A stretch of 64,000 nt of DNA from positions 62,001 through 126,000 of the forward strand of contig NZ_MRTQ01000012.1 of NCBI RefSeq assembly GCF_001956215.1, given 5' to 3'. The notes beneath the pieces were generated by a model. It worked only from the letters and a program-made list of their open reading frames with translations, was not told the origin of the DNA and ran no database searches. This DNA is from Paenibacillus sp. FSL R5-0490 (GTDB taxonomy: Bacteria; Bacillota; Bacilli; Bacillales; Cytobacillaceae). This document shows positions 16,497 through 26,200 of the stretch, in pieces (the first letter of the stretch is position 1; every line of letters begins with the position of its first letter). The translations under genes and the position numbers were made by a program.

Positions 16497-17075
16497 TTAA
16501 AAACTATCCATAACTGAGTTTTCCGGAACTTTGAACGGGTCGTTTTTATCAATTCGATCATAAAACATAATTCCGTTCAGGTGGTCGATCTCATGCTGCA
16601 TGATGATAGACGGAATCCCCTTAAACCGGAGTGTCACTTCCTCGCCATCAAGATTATATGCTTTTACCTTAATGCGCTCATAACGGGGCACATACCCTTT
16701 TACATCACGGTCTACAGACAGGCAGCCTTCACCCTCCGGAAGAAAAATGACACCGACAGAGTGGCTGATAATTTTTGGGTTAATTACATAATGTTCCTGT
16801 GGCTCACCTTTTTCATTGGTAAAATAAGCTGTAAACATGCGCTTGTTCAGGCCAATTTGGTTGGCGGATAGCCCAATGCCCGGACGCAAGCCATATTTCT
16901 TTGCAGGTGCAGGGTCCTGGCTGTTCTTCAAATACTGCATCATCGCAATCAGCGTTCCGCGATCTTCTTCAGTCAAAGGCATTGTGACTTCTTTTGTAAC
17001 TTCACGCAGGATCGGATCACCCTCACGTACAATATCCTTCATCGTAATGATTGTATCAGCATTAAATTTACTCAT
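16497..17075 (-). CDS. def: Peptide deformylase
   Basis: Removes the N-formyl group from nascent proteins. The three metal-site motifs are present: GIGLSANQIG (about residue 70; the usual GxGLAAxQ with Ser for Ala), EGCLS (about 118) and QHEIDHLNG (about 163). The longer loop-rich form resembles B. subtilis YkrB/DefB. ATG 17075 overlaps the stop of the upstream XRE regulator gene by eight nt (translational coupling). ATG 17090 and an internal ATG 17042 are less likely, the latter having no SD. Confidence 0.9.
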   Translation of the reverse strand: MSKFNADTIITMKDIVREGDPILREVTKEVTMPLTEEDRGTLIAMMQYLKNSQDPAPAKKYGLRPGIGLSANQIGLNKRMFTAYFTNEKGEPQEHYVINPKIISHSVGVIFLPEGEGCLSVDRDVKGYVPRYERIKVKAYNLDGEEVTLRFKGIPSIIMQHEIDHLNGIMFYDRIDKNDPFKVPENSVMDSF

Positions 17076-17259
17076 AAATAAACAATTCATCTACCTTTAC
17101 TTTTAGTGTTTTAGATATTTTAAAAGCAAGCTCCAATGTGGGATTATATTTATTATTTTCTATGCAGTTAATTGTCTGCCTGGCCACACTGCATTCTTGA
17201 GCGAGCCTTTTCTGAGTTATTCCCAGCTTTTTTCGTATTTCCTTTATTTTATTTTTCAT
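17068..17259 (-). CDS. Small XRE-family HTH regulator
   Basis: A 63-residue protein made almost entirely of a Cro/CI helix-turn-helix: IREIRKKLGITQKRLAQ-type first helices, then ARQTINCIENNKYNPTLELA as turn and recognition helix. SD AAGGTGG lies before the ATG. It overlaps def, so regulator and deformylase are expressed together. A 7+7 palindrome about 55 bp upstream is a candidate autoregulatory operator. Confidence 0.85.
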   Translation of the reverse strand: MKNKIKEIRKKLGITQKRLAQECSVARQTINCIENNKYNPTLELAFKISKTLKVKVDELFIYE

Positions 17260-17313
17260 CCTGCCACCTTATGGGCCGAAACTGTTCTTATGGTAGCATT
17301 TCAGATGTGAGGA

Positions 17314-17331
17314 TGTCTAATAGTTTGGACA
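17314..17331. promoter_or_regulatory. Candidate operator for the XRE-def operon
   Basis: TGTCTAA-TAGT-TTGGACA is a dyad with 6 of 7 arm positions matching, placed upstream of the XRE gene and overlapping a plausible -10 (TATTAG on the minus strand, 18 nt from TTGTGG). Confidence 0.45.
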
Positions 17332-17431
17332 TTCACAGCTCCACAAAAAATTTTTTCGTGAAAAATGGAAGATAACCTCGAAATTTTGATTTTTTCCGTT
17401 ATCTAACTTGCTTATCCGTGAAAATGCAAAA

Positions 17432-17462
17432 AGCCAGTGCAGATCTTCTCCACACTGGTTCC
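17432..17462 (-). terminator. Terminator of the K+/H+ antiporter gene
   Basis: Stem AACCAGTGTGGA / TCTGCACTGG on the minus strand followed by CTTTTT. Confidence 0.75.
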
Positions 17463-17470
17463 CTATTTGA

Positions 17471-18961
17471 CTACGCCTCTGCTTCAACCAGAGTTTCAGC
17501 TGGTTTTTTCTTTTTCAGCAGCAGCTTTAGCTCTCTTTTATATTTTCTCTTAGTAAGGATGTAAAGAAAATCTCCCTCCTCAATCTGGGTGTTGCCTGTT
17601 GGAGTAATTAACTCATCTTTACGAATGATTGCATTGACGAGTGCTCCTTCAGGAAAAGGGATCTCCATCAGATTTTGCCCGATAATGAATGCATCTTCTT
17701 CGATTTCGAATTCAATCATTTCAGCATCTGCTTTCCCAAGGGAAACCAATTCCAGGGAATGCATCGGAGTAGCCTTCTCAGGCCCAGTCAGACCGAGCTT
17801 TTCAGCTAACAATGTTATGGTTGATCCCTGGATAAGAGCGCTGGTCAGGACAACGAAAAAGACAACATTGAAAATTTCGTGACTTCCTTCCACGCCGGAT
17901 AGCAGCGGAAAAGTGGCCAGCACAATTGGCACAGCCCCTTTTAATCCTGCCCAGGATAAGAAGATCAATTCTTTCATCGAAAAGCCCATTTTAATGGTGG
18001 TTAGAAAAACAGCAGCAGGTCTGGCAACAAATATGAGAAGTGCTGAAAGAGCCAGGCCTTTTAGCAAAATGTCAGATTGGAAAAGTTCATTCGGAAAGAC
18101 CAGAAGGCCTAAAATAACGAACATCGCAATTTGCATCATCCAGGCAAAACCTTCCGTAAAACGGAAAACAGAGTGGCGATAGGCAATGTCTGCGTTGCCA
18201 ATCATAATACCGGCCACATATACAGCAAGAAGGCCGCTGCCTCCCAGATAAGCTGTTATTCCATATGTCAGCATGGCAAAACCAGTTGCAAACACAGGAT
18301 AAAGGCCGCTTGAATCCAAGTTAATTTTATTCAATGACCATATTGCGAACTTGCCAAACAACAGACCGGCTATTGCTCCCACTCCCATTTGGATAAAGAA
18401 GGAACCAACAAGTGCGAAAATGCCGGAGCCGGGAGTCATGATCAGCTCAATCATGGCAACTGTCAGGAACACTGCCATGGGATCATTGGAGCCGGACTCG
18501 GCTTCCAGTGTTGCGGAAATCCTGGGCTGTATATTTTGCCCTTTTAAAACAGCAAAAACGGCAGCTGCATCAGTTGAACCGACAATCGCACCAAATAGCA
18601 CTGCGACAGGCCAATCTACACCGAGAATAAACTTTGCTGCCACAGCAACAAGTCCGGTGGTAATCACAACACCTAAGGTTGCCAATGATAAAGAGGGTAC
18701 AATGACCGTCCGAGCTGTTTTCCAGTTCGTCTGCAGTCCGCCTTCAAACAAAATAATGATAAAGGCTAAAACCCCAATCATCTGCGCAATTCTCGCATTA
18801 TCAAAATAAATGAATTGCCCCAATCCCATTCCGACCGCGATAAACAGAACAAGAGCTGGGACGCCAAGCCGTGCAGAAAATTTAGTTGTCATTACTCCAA
18901 TAATAAAAAGAATAGCAGCCAGCAGGATAAGTGCATCTGTGTGCCAAATAAATTCAGCCAA
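17471..18961 (-). CDS. CPA1-type potassium/proton antiporter with RCK_C domain (CvrA/NhaP2-like)
   Basis: Membrane exchanger of about 496 residues. Around twelve helices carry the Na+/H+ exchanger fold, including the ion-binding region GAIVGSTDAAAVFAVL (about 130-145) and ESGSNDPMAVFLT. After residue 400 a soluble TrkA-C (RCK_C) domain follows (EIEEDAFIIGQNLMEIPFPEGALV ... GDFLYILTKRKYK), a module that often binds c-di-AMP or nucleotides to gate K+ transport. TTG 18961 has AAGGTGAT seven nt upstream; GTG 18970 would overlap that SD. A roughly 250-nt structured leader precedes it. Confidence 0.85.
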   Translation of the reverse strand: MAEFIWHTDALILLAAILFIIGVMTTKFSARLGVPALVLFIAVGMGLGQFIYFDNARIAQMIGVLAFIIILFEGGLQTNWKTARTVIVPSLSLATLGVVITTGLVAVAAKFILGVDWPVAVLFGAIVGSTDAAAVFAVLKGQNIQPRISATLEAESGSNDPMAVFLTVAMIELIMTPGSGIFALVGSFFIQMGVGAIAGLLFGKFAIWSLNKINLDSSGLYPVFATGFAMLTYGITAYLGGSGLLAVYVAGIMIGNADIAYRHSVFRFTEGFAWMMQIAMFVILGLLVFPNELFQSDILLKGLALSALLIFVARPAAVFLTTIKMGFSMKELIFLSWAGLKGAVPIVLATFPLLSGVEGSHEIFNVVFFVVLTSALIQGSTITLLAEKLGLTGPEKATPMHSLELVSLGKADAEMIEFEIEEDAFIIGQNLMEIPFPEGALVNAIIRKDELITPTGNTQIEEGDFLYILTKRKYKRELKLLLKKKKPAETLVEAEA

Positions 18962-19227
18962 TACGATCACCTTCTTTATTCAGATTTAATCAAAGGATAT
19001 AGGTTATAAAAAATGTTTTTTCTTTGTTGAGGATTACTTTTTATTGCACCAGGAACAGGATAATGCCAGGAGAGATGATGACAGCAGCTCATTGCGGATC
19101 TAGCATGGCGCAGAGCTGCTATTAGAAAGAAGTGACAGTGAGTCGCTGGCTTTGTTTCCCGTATACGAGTATCTTTTGCAGCTTCCACTGTCTTTATCGG
19201 TTGTTAATGTAACATAAATACATTATA
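18962..19227 (-). promoter_or_regulatory. Promoter and long structured leader of the antiporter gene
   Basis: An extended -10 (TGTTATAAT on the minus strand, ATTATA at 19222-19227) implies a start near 19215 and a leader of about 250 nt. The leader contains the dyads GACAGTG...CACTGTC and AGCAGCTC...GAGCTGCT (perfect 8-bp arms). A minus-strand frame through it (18976-19188) looks non-coding. I could not match it to the ydaO c-di-AMP riboswitch or other classes I know. Confidence 0.4.
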
Positions 19228-19305
19228 ACATATATTATGTAACATCTCACTTCATATGCATGCTTTTTTTTAAAAAAAAATCGGACTTGCCCTTAGGCAA
19301 ATCCG

Positions 19306-19848
19306 CTAAATTTCTTTGTATAGATGGATCATCTCATCTTCCACTTTAAACTCCTTATATCCGCAGCGTTTATAGAGGTTTACCGCACTATCCCAGGCAA
19401 TATTTGTTTCCAGGACAATTTTTATGTAACCGGCTGCTTTGGCATGATCCTCCAGTTTCCGTACCATCATTCCGGCAAGGCCATGACCCCGGAATTCCTT
19501 TTTTACAGACATTCGCTGCAGCCTGCACTCCCCATTGCCTTCATGGGTAATTGCACCTGTACACACCAGTTCATTATCAATTAAACCAGCCAAAAAAAGG
19601 GCACCTTCAGCGTTATATGTTTCTATAAGGCAGTACAAATCAGGATTTAAGGAATGGTCAATAAACCCGAAGCGTTCCTGGAATCCATTCAATATTAATT
19701 CTTTTGCAGCAGTTTCGTAATCTTTTGAGAGCGGTACAATCTTTAAATGCGATTTAATTTTTTTCAGTTCAGCAGCAGTCTGCTTTATTTCACATACCTC
19801 AGTCAAACCCACATTAATTGTTTTTCCATTAACAGTTGTTGTTTTCAT
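19306..19848 (-). CDS. GNAT-family N-acetyltransferase
   Basis: Acetyl-CoA-dependent transferase of 180 residues. The C-terminal half contains the GNAT core: CRLQRMSVKKEFRGHGLAGMMVRKLEDHA gives motif A with the pyrophosphate loop RGHGLA, then IVLETNIAWDSAVNLYKRCGYKE is motif B. An N-terminal extension of about 35 residues is not typical. Substrate unknown. Monocistronic; the upstream gap contains an interrupted frame noted in the findings. Confidence 0.8.
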   Translation of the reverse strand: MKTTTVNGKTINVGLTEVCEIKQTAAELKKIKSHLKIVPLSKDYETAAKELILNGFQERFGFIDHSLNPDLYCLIETYNAEGALFLAGLIDNELVCTGAITHEGNGECRLQRMSVKKEFRGHGLAGMMVRKLEDHAKAAGYIKIVLETNIAWDSAVNLYKRCGYKEFKVEDEMIHLYKEI

Positions 19849-20119
19849 AGATTCTCCTGTTTTTTCCTTTTATAATAAGGTATTAGCAGTGAAAAGAGAA
19901 TTCATTCTAGAGAGTAAATATAGACAGAGCTTCTCTCTGGAATTTCTGCTGTTCTGAATACACTCAGTTTCCACTTCCCCGCCAGACGAAAAAGCGTAAT
20001 CCTATATCCCATACGCCTCAAGTCCTAGCAGGAAATAAAGCTGCGGCTCAATGCGCAAAGACTTCGCCTTTTGTAAGATATACTTAAGAAATCTATAGAA
20101 TGAAAGCAGGGGAATCACT

Positions 20120-20974
20120 TTGAAAAGGATACTTGTAATATTTATTATTTTAATCAGTTCCTATTTGCTCTTTACCGGCGTGAACAGCTGGCTCAGCTTT
20201 GGAGGCAACAGTACCGAAGCTTCTCTCAGCAAGAGGATAAATACTATCAGCATAGATGTATCAAGCTCAGATACAGTCATTATTCCTGAAAAGAGAAATG
20301 ATGTCAGAGCGGAGCTTGACGGTAAAGGCAAAGTGAGAGTAAATAAGTCTGGAAACGAAATTCGTGTAGAATATAAAAGAAAGTGGCTGGATGGCTTTCA
20401 GTTTTTCAATAACAAAAGCAATCTGAAAGTTTACGTTCCTGAAGATTTCAATAAATCCATGTCCATTGACATCGGTTCCGGCCGTTTGAATTTCGCCGGT
20501 GAATCTGAGAGCAAGCCTTTCGAGCTTGAGAGCCTGGATGTTAATATGAGCTCGGGAAAAGTCAGCCTGGCCAACATTAAGACGGATGAATTTGAGCATG
20601 AAGGCTCCTCGGGAATGATGGATGCCAATCACTTATTTGCCCGATCAGGCGAAATAGATATGAGTTCAGGCAAAGTGAAGATCCGCAACTACCAGGGCAA
20701 GCTTGACGCCGGGGTCTCATCTGGACATCTCGATATAATGGTCGGCAAGCTGATTGACTCTATTAAAGTGGAAGCCAGTTCAGGCTTTGTCCGCCTTGAC
20801 TTGCCTGATGATGCAGACTTCATCTTAAAAGGCAAAGCAAGCAGCGGCCATATCAGCAGCACTTTCGAATTGGATGATGAAGAGCGGGATAAAAATGATA
20901 TTTCAGGCAAACATGGATCAGGTGAACACGACATCCGCATCTCTGTATCCAGCGGGAAAGCCGAAATTAATTAA
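20120..20974 (+). CDS. Membrane-anchored DUF4097 beta-repeat protein (LiaG-like)
   Basis: A 284-residue protein with one N-terminal membrane segment (ILVIFIILISSYLLF) and an extracellular beta-solenoid of repeating SSG motifs (SSGKVSLANI, SSGMMDANHL, SSGKVKIRNY, SSGHLDIMVG, SSGFVRLDLP, SSGHISSTF). This is the DUF4097/LiaG pattern, linked in Bacillus to envelope-stress operons, but no liaFSR genes are nearby. Start is TTG 20120 with CAGGGG seven nt upstream. The terminator directly abuts the stop. Confidence 0.75.
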   Translation: MKRILVIFIILISSYLLFTGVNSWLSFGGNSTEASLSKRINTISIDVSSSDTVIIPEKRNDVRAELDGKGKVRVNKSGNEIRVEYKRKWLDGFQFFNNKSNLKVYVPEDFNKSMSIDIGSGRLNFAGESESKPFELESLDVNMSSGKVSLANIKTDEFEHEGSSGMMDANHLFARSGEIDMSSGKVKIRNYQGKLDAGVSSGHLDIMVGKLIDSIKVEASSGFVRLDLPDDADFILKGKASSGHISSTFELDDEERDKNDISGKHGSGEHDIRISVSSGKAEIN

Positions 20975-20998
20975 GTCCGGGAAACCGGGCTTTTTTTG
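20974..20998 (+). terminator. Terminator of the DUF4097 gene
   Basis: Stem AGTCCGG / CCGGGCT with a GAAA tetraloop and eight T. Confidence 0.9.
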
Positions 20999-21066
20999 AT
21001 GCTGAATGAGGATAAGGAGAGGTTCATTGCCGGATGGGAACAGATAGGAAGACAGGCAATTACTTA

Positions 21067-21300
21067 TGTGGAAAAATAAAAAGACGGCCATGAATGGGGA
21101 TAACTTTTTATCCCGGTTATGATTACCTATGTGGATAACTCTATTTTCTCCATGAATTATCCACGCTGTGTGGATGAAACGGGCAAAAAACAACTTTAAT
21201 TGTGGATACTTCTGAAAAATTCAAAAAATCAATGAATTAGTTATTCACATTTTGAAACAGCGGGAAGTTAATCCTCAACCGCTGGATTAATTGTGGATTA
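21067..21300. other. Cluster of DnaA-box-like 9-mers
   Basis: One perfect DnaA box, TGTGGATAA (21130-21138), is accompanied by one-mismatch sites TTATCCACG (21157-21165), TGTGGATGA (21169-21177), TGTGGATAC (21201-21209), TTATTCACA (21241-21249) and TGTGGATTA (21292-21300), and by TGTGGAAAA (21067-21075). No gene is credible in this gap. Density is far above chance for a 9-mer, resembling the non-origin DnaA-box clusters of B. subtilis. Confidence 0.65.
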
Positions 21301-21307
21301 CAAATAC

Positions 21308-22306
21308 TCAACTTAATCCGAAAGCTTCAGCCAGCATTGTGTATGAATTTAGCTTGCCCTGAAAATCATGGATATTGGTGATGATCATAAACTCATCTGT
21401 TGCGTAGATTTCGCTGAGCAGCTGCAATTCTTCTTTTATTTTTCGGGGAGTACCAACCAGCATTCTTTTGCGGTTTTCAGCTATTTTCTTTTTTTCCGCA
21501 TGTGTGAGCTGGATACTTTCAGATTCTGTGCTTGGGATTAATCTAGTATCCCTCCCTTTTTCAACTGCCAGAAGCCACATATCCTGGCTCAATGCCAGCT
21601 TTTCAGCCTCTTCCTGTGTCTGTGCGCATACAATAAAAATACACACATTTGCTTTCGGTTCAGACAAAGCTGCTGAAGGCTGGAATTGACTGAAATATGT
21701 ATCCATTACTCTCTTTCCATTGGCAGGATTGATAAAGTGCCCATACGTAAAGGCAGCTCCCGCTTCCGCAGCCAGCCTTGCTCCGCGATGTGTGATTCCA
21801 AGAAGCCACAATAGTGCAGGGTCTTCAGCCTCTGGAAAAGCTTTGACTTGCTGATAAGGATGTCCTTCTGGAAGCTCCTTGTTCAAAAACCCCTGCAAAT
21901 CCCTAAGCTGTCTCGGAAATTCATTCAGACTTTTCCTTACGCCATCTGTCAGGGCAAGCCGGGTGGATGCGGATCCTCCGGGGGACCTCCCAACGCCCAA
22001 ATCGATTCTTCCAGGAAATAATGTCTGGAGAACATTAAAATTTTCGGCAATTTTATAAGGACTGTATTGCGGCAAAAGTACACCGCCTGAACCAACCCTG
22101 ATTTCGCTGGTGCTTGATGCAATATGTGAGATAAGAATTTCCGGTGAGGAGCCAGCCATTCCATTCGAATTATGATGCTCAGCCACCCAAAAACGAGTGT
22201 AGCCAAGCTGTTCTGCCATTTGAGCTAGCTTGACTGTTTTACGAAAAGTTTCAGCGGCAGTATCCCCTTTCGCCACGACTGATTGATCCAATACACTGAG
22301 CTTCAT
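21308..22306 (-). CDS. LLM-class (luciferase-like) flavin-dependent oxidoreductase
   Basis: FMN-dependent monooxygenase-fold protein of 332 residues. It begins KLSVLDQSVVAKGDTAAETF, typical of the MsnO8/YceB-like group. The body contains RFWVAEHHN (about residue 40), RVGSGGVLLPQYSPYKIAENF and GRIDLGVGRSPGG. No reductase partner is adjacent. The first residues after the DnaA-box cluster are the C-terminus, so the cluster lies downstream and not in its promoter. Substrate unknown. Confidence 0.85.
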   Translation of the reverse strand: MKLSVLDQSVVAKGDTAAETFRKTVKLAQMAEQLGYTRFWVAEHHNSNGMAGSSPEILISHIASSTSEIRVGSGGVLLPQYSPYKIAENFNVLQTLFPGRIDLGVGRSPGGSASTRLALTDGVRKSLNEFPRQLRDLQGFLNKELPEGHPYQQVKAFPEAEDPALLWLLGITHRGARLAAEAGAAFTYGHFINPANGKRVMDTYFSQFQPSAALSEPKANVCIFIVCAQTQEEAEKLALSQDMWLLAVEKGRDTRLIPSTESESIQLTHAEKKKIAENRKRMLVGTPRKIKEELQLLSEIYATDEFMIITNIHDFQGKLNSYTMLAEAFGLS

Positions 22307-22445
22307 GAGAACTCCCCTTTCATTGAAGTGATCTTATCATAATGTCTGCAGCTTCCTCAAACGTGTCAGCTGCGCAAGCGGTTTATTAGGAAATTCACCT
22401 CCTTTCTGGTAGTATATGAATGATTTTTTTAGAGGAGGAAAAACG

Positions 22446-23162
22446 ATGCATACATTAAAAGGCAAAACAGCTCTCATCACGGGAGCAGGCAGAGGAATCG
22501 GCCGTGCAGCAGCCATAGCGCTCGCAAAAGAAGGCGTCCATATTGGTTTGCTTGGCCGCACGATTGAAAATCTGGAAAAAGTGGCGGATGAACTTAGCCA
22601 GTACGATGTGAATGTATCTGCTGCAGCAGCCGATGTTGCCGACCTCGAAGCTGTTACTCATGCAGTCGAGCATATTAAGTCAGACCTTGGCTCTGTGGAT
22701 ATCCTGATTAACAATGCCGGAATCGCCAAGTTTGGAGGATTCCTGGAGCTTTCTCCCGCTGAGTGGGAAAGCATCATTAAGGTCAACTTGATGGGTGTTT
22801 ATAATGTTACAAGAGCGGTTCTTCCTGAAATGATTGAACAGAAGTCCGGAGATATTATCAACATTGCATCCACAGCAGGCCAAAAAGGTGCGCCTGTCAC
22901 CAGTGCATACAGCGCATCCAAATTTGCCGTTTTAGGCTTAACAGAGTCCCTGATGCTTGAAGTTAGAAAACACAATATTCGAGTTAGCGCGTTGACTCCA
23001 AGTACGGTTGCCACTGACCTTGCGATTGAAACAAACCTGACTGACGGCAACCCTGAAAAAGTCATGCAGCCGGAAGATCTGGCAGAATTCATGGTAGCAC
23101 AGCTGAAATTGAACCCTCGGGTGTTTGTGAAAACAGCCGGCATGTGGTCGACAAATCCATAA
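22446..23162 (+). CDS. yoxD: Short-chain dehydrogenase, 3-ketoacyl-reductase-like (YoxD type)
   Basis: SDR oxidoreductase of 238 residues with TGAGRGIG (cofactor), NNAG, and the Ser (NIASTAGQ) and YxxxK (YSASK) catalytic residues. The C-terminus ending in a WSTNP-like motif and overall pattern match my memory of B. subtilis YoxD, often annotated FabG. AGAGGAGG precedes ATG 22446 at good spacing; the frame to 22416 includes that SD. It is not in a fatty-acid operon, so a fatty-acid role is unlikely. Confidence 0.85.
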   Translation: MHTLKGKTALITGAGRGIGRAAAIALAKEGVHIGLLGRTIENLEKVADELSQYDVNVSAAAADVADLEAVTHAVEHIKSDLGSVDILINNAGIAKFGGFLELSPAEWESIIKVNLMGVYNVTRAVLPEMIEQKSGDIINIASTAGQKGAPVTSAYSASKFAVLGLTESLMLEVRKHNIRVSALTPSTVATDLAIETNLTDGNPEKVMQPEDLAEFMVAQLKLNPRVFVKTAGMWSTNP

Positions 23163-23166
23163 GGTT

Positions 23167-23210
23167 TAGCAGAAAGCCTCAATGCATAATTGGGGCTTTC
23201 TGCTTCTGCT
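23167..23210 (+). terminator. Terminator of yoxD
   Basis: Long stem AGCAGAAAGCC / GGCTTTCTGCT (23168-23204) followed by TCTGCTT. Confidence 0.75.
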
Positions 23211-23224
23211 TGAAATTAACCATC

Positions 23225-23253
23225 AAAAAAAGACTGCCATAAAGACAGTCTCC
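23225..23253 (-). terminator. Terminator of the MMPL transporter gene
   Basis: Minus-strand stem GACTGTC / GGCAGTC followed by seven T. Confidence 0.85.
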
Positions 23254-23260
23254 ACTTAAA

Positions 23261-26200
23261 TTAATTTGCATTTCTTTTAAACGGCCACCAGTTTGCCTGA
23301 CCGAAGTTTTTGACCATGACCGGTATAAATAGCGGAAGCACGACCAGTGCGTAAAGCATCAATCCGATCAGAACGATGGACGCGATCTGCAATAGCGACA
23401 GCATTCCGGACGGCATCATAGCAGCGAATGTTCCGCCCAGGATTACAGCAGCTGAAATAATAACAGTACCCATCTTTTTCATGGATAACAGCATTGCATC
23501 TGCGATTGAAAGGTCACGATATTCATTAAATCGGTCCATTAAGAAAATGCTGTAGTCAACCCCAAGCGCAACGAGAATAACGAAAGCAAAGAATGGAACC
23601 GCCCAGCTGATGCCTGTATACCCAAGCAGATTCACAAAAATCGCTTCGTTCATTGCCATACTTGTATAGTAGGTCAGAATCAATGAACCAATTAAATAGA
23701 TTGGCATGATGATAGACCTGAAAAGGAACACAAGGATGATGGAAATGCCCAGCAGCATCAATACGACTGTACGGGAATAATCCTGATCAGACATTGTGCT
23801 TAAATCAGCATTGGTACTTGTAATCCCGCCTACTGCGACAATCGCATTTTCAAGCTTAGTCCCCTTTGTCGCTCTTTCCACAGCTTCCTTAATTTCATCT
23901 ACCTGGTTAATGGCTTCATTAGAATAAGGATTTGCTTCAAGCACAACATCCATTGTCATGACTTTACGGTCCTCAGACAAATAGACATCAAACACCTGGG
24001 CAAACTCTTCATCCTCCAAAACTTCAGGCGGCAGATAGAAACCATCCATATTATCTGAGTTTGAAAGACCTGCCAGGTAATTCTGTGCAGAACCGAGTCC
24101 TTCAGATACCTGCTCAAGCCCATCTGCACTCTGGCCAAGGCCATCTGTCAGCTGGCTGATTTGTCCGCCAAGATCGCCAAATCCGGCAAGAAGCTGTTCC
24201 TGCCCGCCATTGATTCCGGCTAAACCATTTGTCAGCTTTGGAAAATTATTAACAATTTGTCCCTGGCCGTCTGCAAGCTGATTAAGTCCTGCCTGCTGGG
24301 CTTCGATTCCATCGATCAGCTGCTGGAGTCCCGAAGCTAATTCCTTTTGGCCGGATATGGCGGTTCCGAAGTTTTTATTTGCTTTTGCCAAGCCGTTTTG
24401 CAGCTGTGTTAAGCCCCTATTAGCAGCATTGATACCCTCTGAAACTTTTGGAAGCTGCTGCTGCAGGCCAGCTACTTGACCTTTGATTGCTTGATATTGA
24501 GGGTCTTGGGCCAGCTCAGGGTCCTTGGTTTCAACATAGCCAAACAGTGCATCATTCGCCTGTTTAATGCCATCCGATAGCTGATTTAAATTCGTCTGGA
24601 TTTCTGTATAGCCCGCCATTAAGGAAGGAATGGCCTCTTCTGCTGACTGATACCCAACTAGCAGCTGTTGATAACCGGCAAGAAGCTCTTCGGCACCAGC
24701 TTTGGATTTTTCCAAACCATCTTTAATTTGATCTGAACCTGCCGACCCTTGACGTATACCATCTTCGATTTTTGCCAGGTTCGTCTGAATTTCACCTAGA
24801 CCCGACTTGATTTCATTGGTGCCGGAAATCAAATCATTAATTCCTTTTGTGGCATCCTGCAACTCAGGTTCTGATTTGGATAGTTCGCTGCTTGCTTCAT
24901 TCAAGCCATCCGAAATTTTGTTCAGTCCATTTTTCCCTTCCCCGAGGCCTTCTTCAAGCGTTTCAGCTTGTTTGGCAACAAAGAAGTCTTCAATGGGCTC
25001 ACCAGTTGGTCTTGTAACAGAGCGAACCGTGTCCACTAAATCTACTTTTTCAACCTCTCGGCTGATTTTCTCAGCCAGGCCTACATATTCTGCTGAATCC
25101 ATTTCCTCATCGTTTTTCAAAACGATCTGCGTTGGCATGGATTCTCCCGGCCCAAAGCTGTCAGCTATTGCATTAAACGCCTTAATGGAATTAACATCTC
25201 CGCCGATTTCCTCAAGGGAGTTGTAGGAAAGTTCTCCGTCATATGTTACCAGGAATGGCACACAAACAGCTGCCACGATAAGCAATGCCAGGAATGGACG
25301 CGCCAGCGAGAATCGGCCGACCGTACCCCATAGCTTGCTTTCCCCATGCTCGGCACTCTTTTTCGAAGGCCAAAAAATTTTCTGTCCCAGCACTGCCATA
25401 AAGAATGGCACAATGGTAAATAAAGCAATTAAGAGAATGGCTACACCAATAGCAACAGCTGCAGCTGACTGGTAGAGAATAAACTGTGAGAAGCCAATTG
25501 CCGCAAAGCCAATCATAACAGCAAGGCCGCTGAAAAATACTGTGCGCCCCGCATTTCGATATGTTGCCACAATGGCGTCTGCTGTGCTTTCGTTATAGGA
25601 AAGTTCTTCTTTAAAACGGCTAAGCAGCAGGATACAATAGTCTGTTCCAATCCCAAACAGAATCGCTACAAGGAAAATCTGGGTATAGTTCGAAATTGGA
25701 AAATCAAGTCTATCCACTAAAAATGCCACAATGGATTGTGAAGCAAGATAAGTGAATCCCACTGTCAGGAGCGGAATAATTGGCGCAACCACTGATCGGA
25801 ATACCAGCAGCAAAACGACTAGAATAAAGACAACTGTGATTCCTTCCGTCTTTTTCAGCCCTTCCTGCGAACTGTTCATAAGATCTTCATTGATCAGCCA
25901 TTCACTCGTATAATAATGATCTACCTTTGCATCATCAATAGCTGAATAAAGCTCTTCACTAAGTTCAGCTGGCTCTCGGTCGTTCCAGCTTACGTTGACA
26001 GAAGCTAGAATCGACTTGCCATCCTCTGAAACAAGCTGGTCTTTCAAGCTTTCTTCATTAAAATGGCTAAGAACTTCTGTAATGCCCAATTCGCTGCTTC
26101 TGTCTTCAAGAATGCGGATAGCTTTCTCCGCTTCTTTGATTTCTTCTCCTGTGAGCTTTTTATCATTATGAAAAACAAGTGCGATCTGGGTCTCGTCCCC

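Noticed and set aside
18976-19188. A 70-codon minus-strand frame before the antiporter
   Set aside because: GTG start without SD, Cys/His-scattered composition; better seen as an untranslated leader.
18962-19227. ydaO-type c-di-AMP riboswitch
   Set aside because: The conserved GGGGA..CCCA and CAGCTAACCTCGTAGGC-like elements are not present.
20918-21193. A 91-codon minus-strand frame
   Set aside because: It overlaps the DUF4097 gene end, its terminator and the DnaA-box cluster; no SD.
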